Source: Lentzea sp. (GTDB lineage: Bacteria > Actinomycetota > Actinomycetes > Mycobacteriales > Pseudonocardiaceae). From it: a stretch of 5,918 bases of DNA. Shown here piece after piece: positions 5,661 to 5,918 of the stretch. How positions within the stretch are numbered: the first letter of the stretch is position 1; the number at the start of each line of letters is the position of its first letter. A program made the translations under genes and the position numbers. Location: positions 1 to 5,918 of the forward strand of contig JASLAV010000378.1 of NCBI GenBank assembly GCA_030146905.1. Reading direction: 5' to 3'. The notes under the pieces were generated by a model, which saw only the letters and a list, made by a program, of their open reading frames with translations, made no database searches and was not told where the DNA came from.

Positions 5661-5918
5661 TTGACTTCCGCTCGCAATGTGTCAGATCTGGTCCGTGCTT
5701 CCGCACAGCGGGGACCGGGCCACGTCGCTCTGGTCGACGTGGCGAGCGGAAAGAGCCTCACGTGGGAGACCATCGACGGCGCGGTCGACGCTTTCGCCCG
5801 CCATTTGGCTGATTCAGGACTCGAATCGGGCGGCCGGGTGGCGGTACGGCTGCCCACGAGCCCCGAGTTCGTGGTCGCGGTCTTCGGGATCCTGCGCGCC
5901 GGCGGCGTCGTGGTGCCC
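5661..5918 (+). CDS. AMP-binding (acyl-CoA synthetase type) enzyme, N-terminal part
   Basis: Eighty-six residues are visible before the right edge. The open frame starts at a TTG codon with a perfectly placed AGGAGG. Residues such as LTWETIDGAVDAFARHLADSG (33-53, read as two helices), then GGRVAVRLPTSPEFVVAVFG (57-76), then ILRAGGVVVP match the first domain of adenylate-forming enzymes, where a carboxylic acid is activated with ATP to an acyl-adenylate and usually passed to CoA. The P-loop-like core motif and the substrate pocket lie outside the window, so chain length or substrate cannot be told; an acyl-CoA ligase and a stand-alone NRPS-type ligase are both open. It diverges from the sigma factor gene and shares a 169-bp intergenic region with it. 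Confidence 0.87.
   Translation, partial: MTSARNVSDLVRASAQRGPGHVALVDVASGKSLTWETIDGAVDAFARHLADSGLESGGRVAVRLPTSPEFVVAVFGILRAGGVVVP

Overview
The window is high-GC actinomycete DNA. Strong third-position GC bias, GTG and TTG starts, a Streptomyces-type Rex operator and a BldN-type sigma factor with its partner point to a filamentous or sporulating actinobacterium. A Pseudonocardiales relative is my best guess, from general resemblance only. Apart from one partial gene at the right edge and one gene remnant, everything is transcribed leftward (minus strand).

Right to left. The 5' end of an AMP-binding (acyl-CoA synthetase type) enzyme reads rightward from a TTG codon at 5661. It diverges from a BldN-family ECF sigma factor (5491-4874), followed after 54 bp by a membrane protein with a DUF5667-like domain (4819-3743) that fits the RsbN anti-sigma partner. 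The short gap between them holds a GTAAC...CGTT element resembling a BldN-dependent promoter, which would give a negative feedback loop. Converging on the anti-sigma gene is a decayed rightward gene (about 3309-3756). Its first part is clearly the start of a ThiF/E1-like adenylyltransferase domain, but the nucleotide-binding loop is gone and the frame breaks. Next comes a non-coding stretch rich in inverted repeats (3187-3294), then a HAD-IB phosphatase (3113-2217) and a polytopic molybdopterin oxidoreductase of the sulfite oxidase fold (2110-629) with an internal Tat motif. At the left edge lies the 5' part of rex (324 to beyond 1), preceded by a near-perfect Rex operator at 394-411.

How the genes relate. 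Rex senses NADH/NAD+ and very probably represses itself here. The sigma/anti-sigma pair is a developmental switch in Streptomyces, where bldN also lies close to rex, so this looks like a conserved chromosomal neighbourhood rather than a mobile island. I see no tRNA, rRNA, CRISPR array, transposase or phage gene, and no convincing new multi-gene system. The items most worth a second look are the candidate BldN-type promoter before the anti-sigma gene, the inverted-repeat cluster beside the adenylyltransferase remnant, the 12-bp perfect inverted repeat near rex, and the Sec/Tat architecture of the molybdoenzyme.
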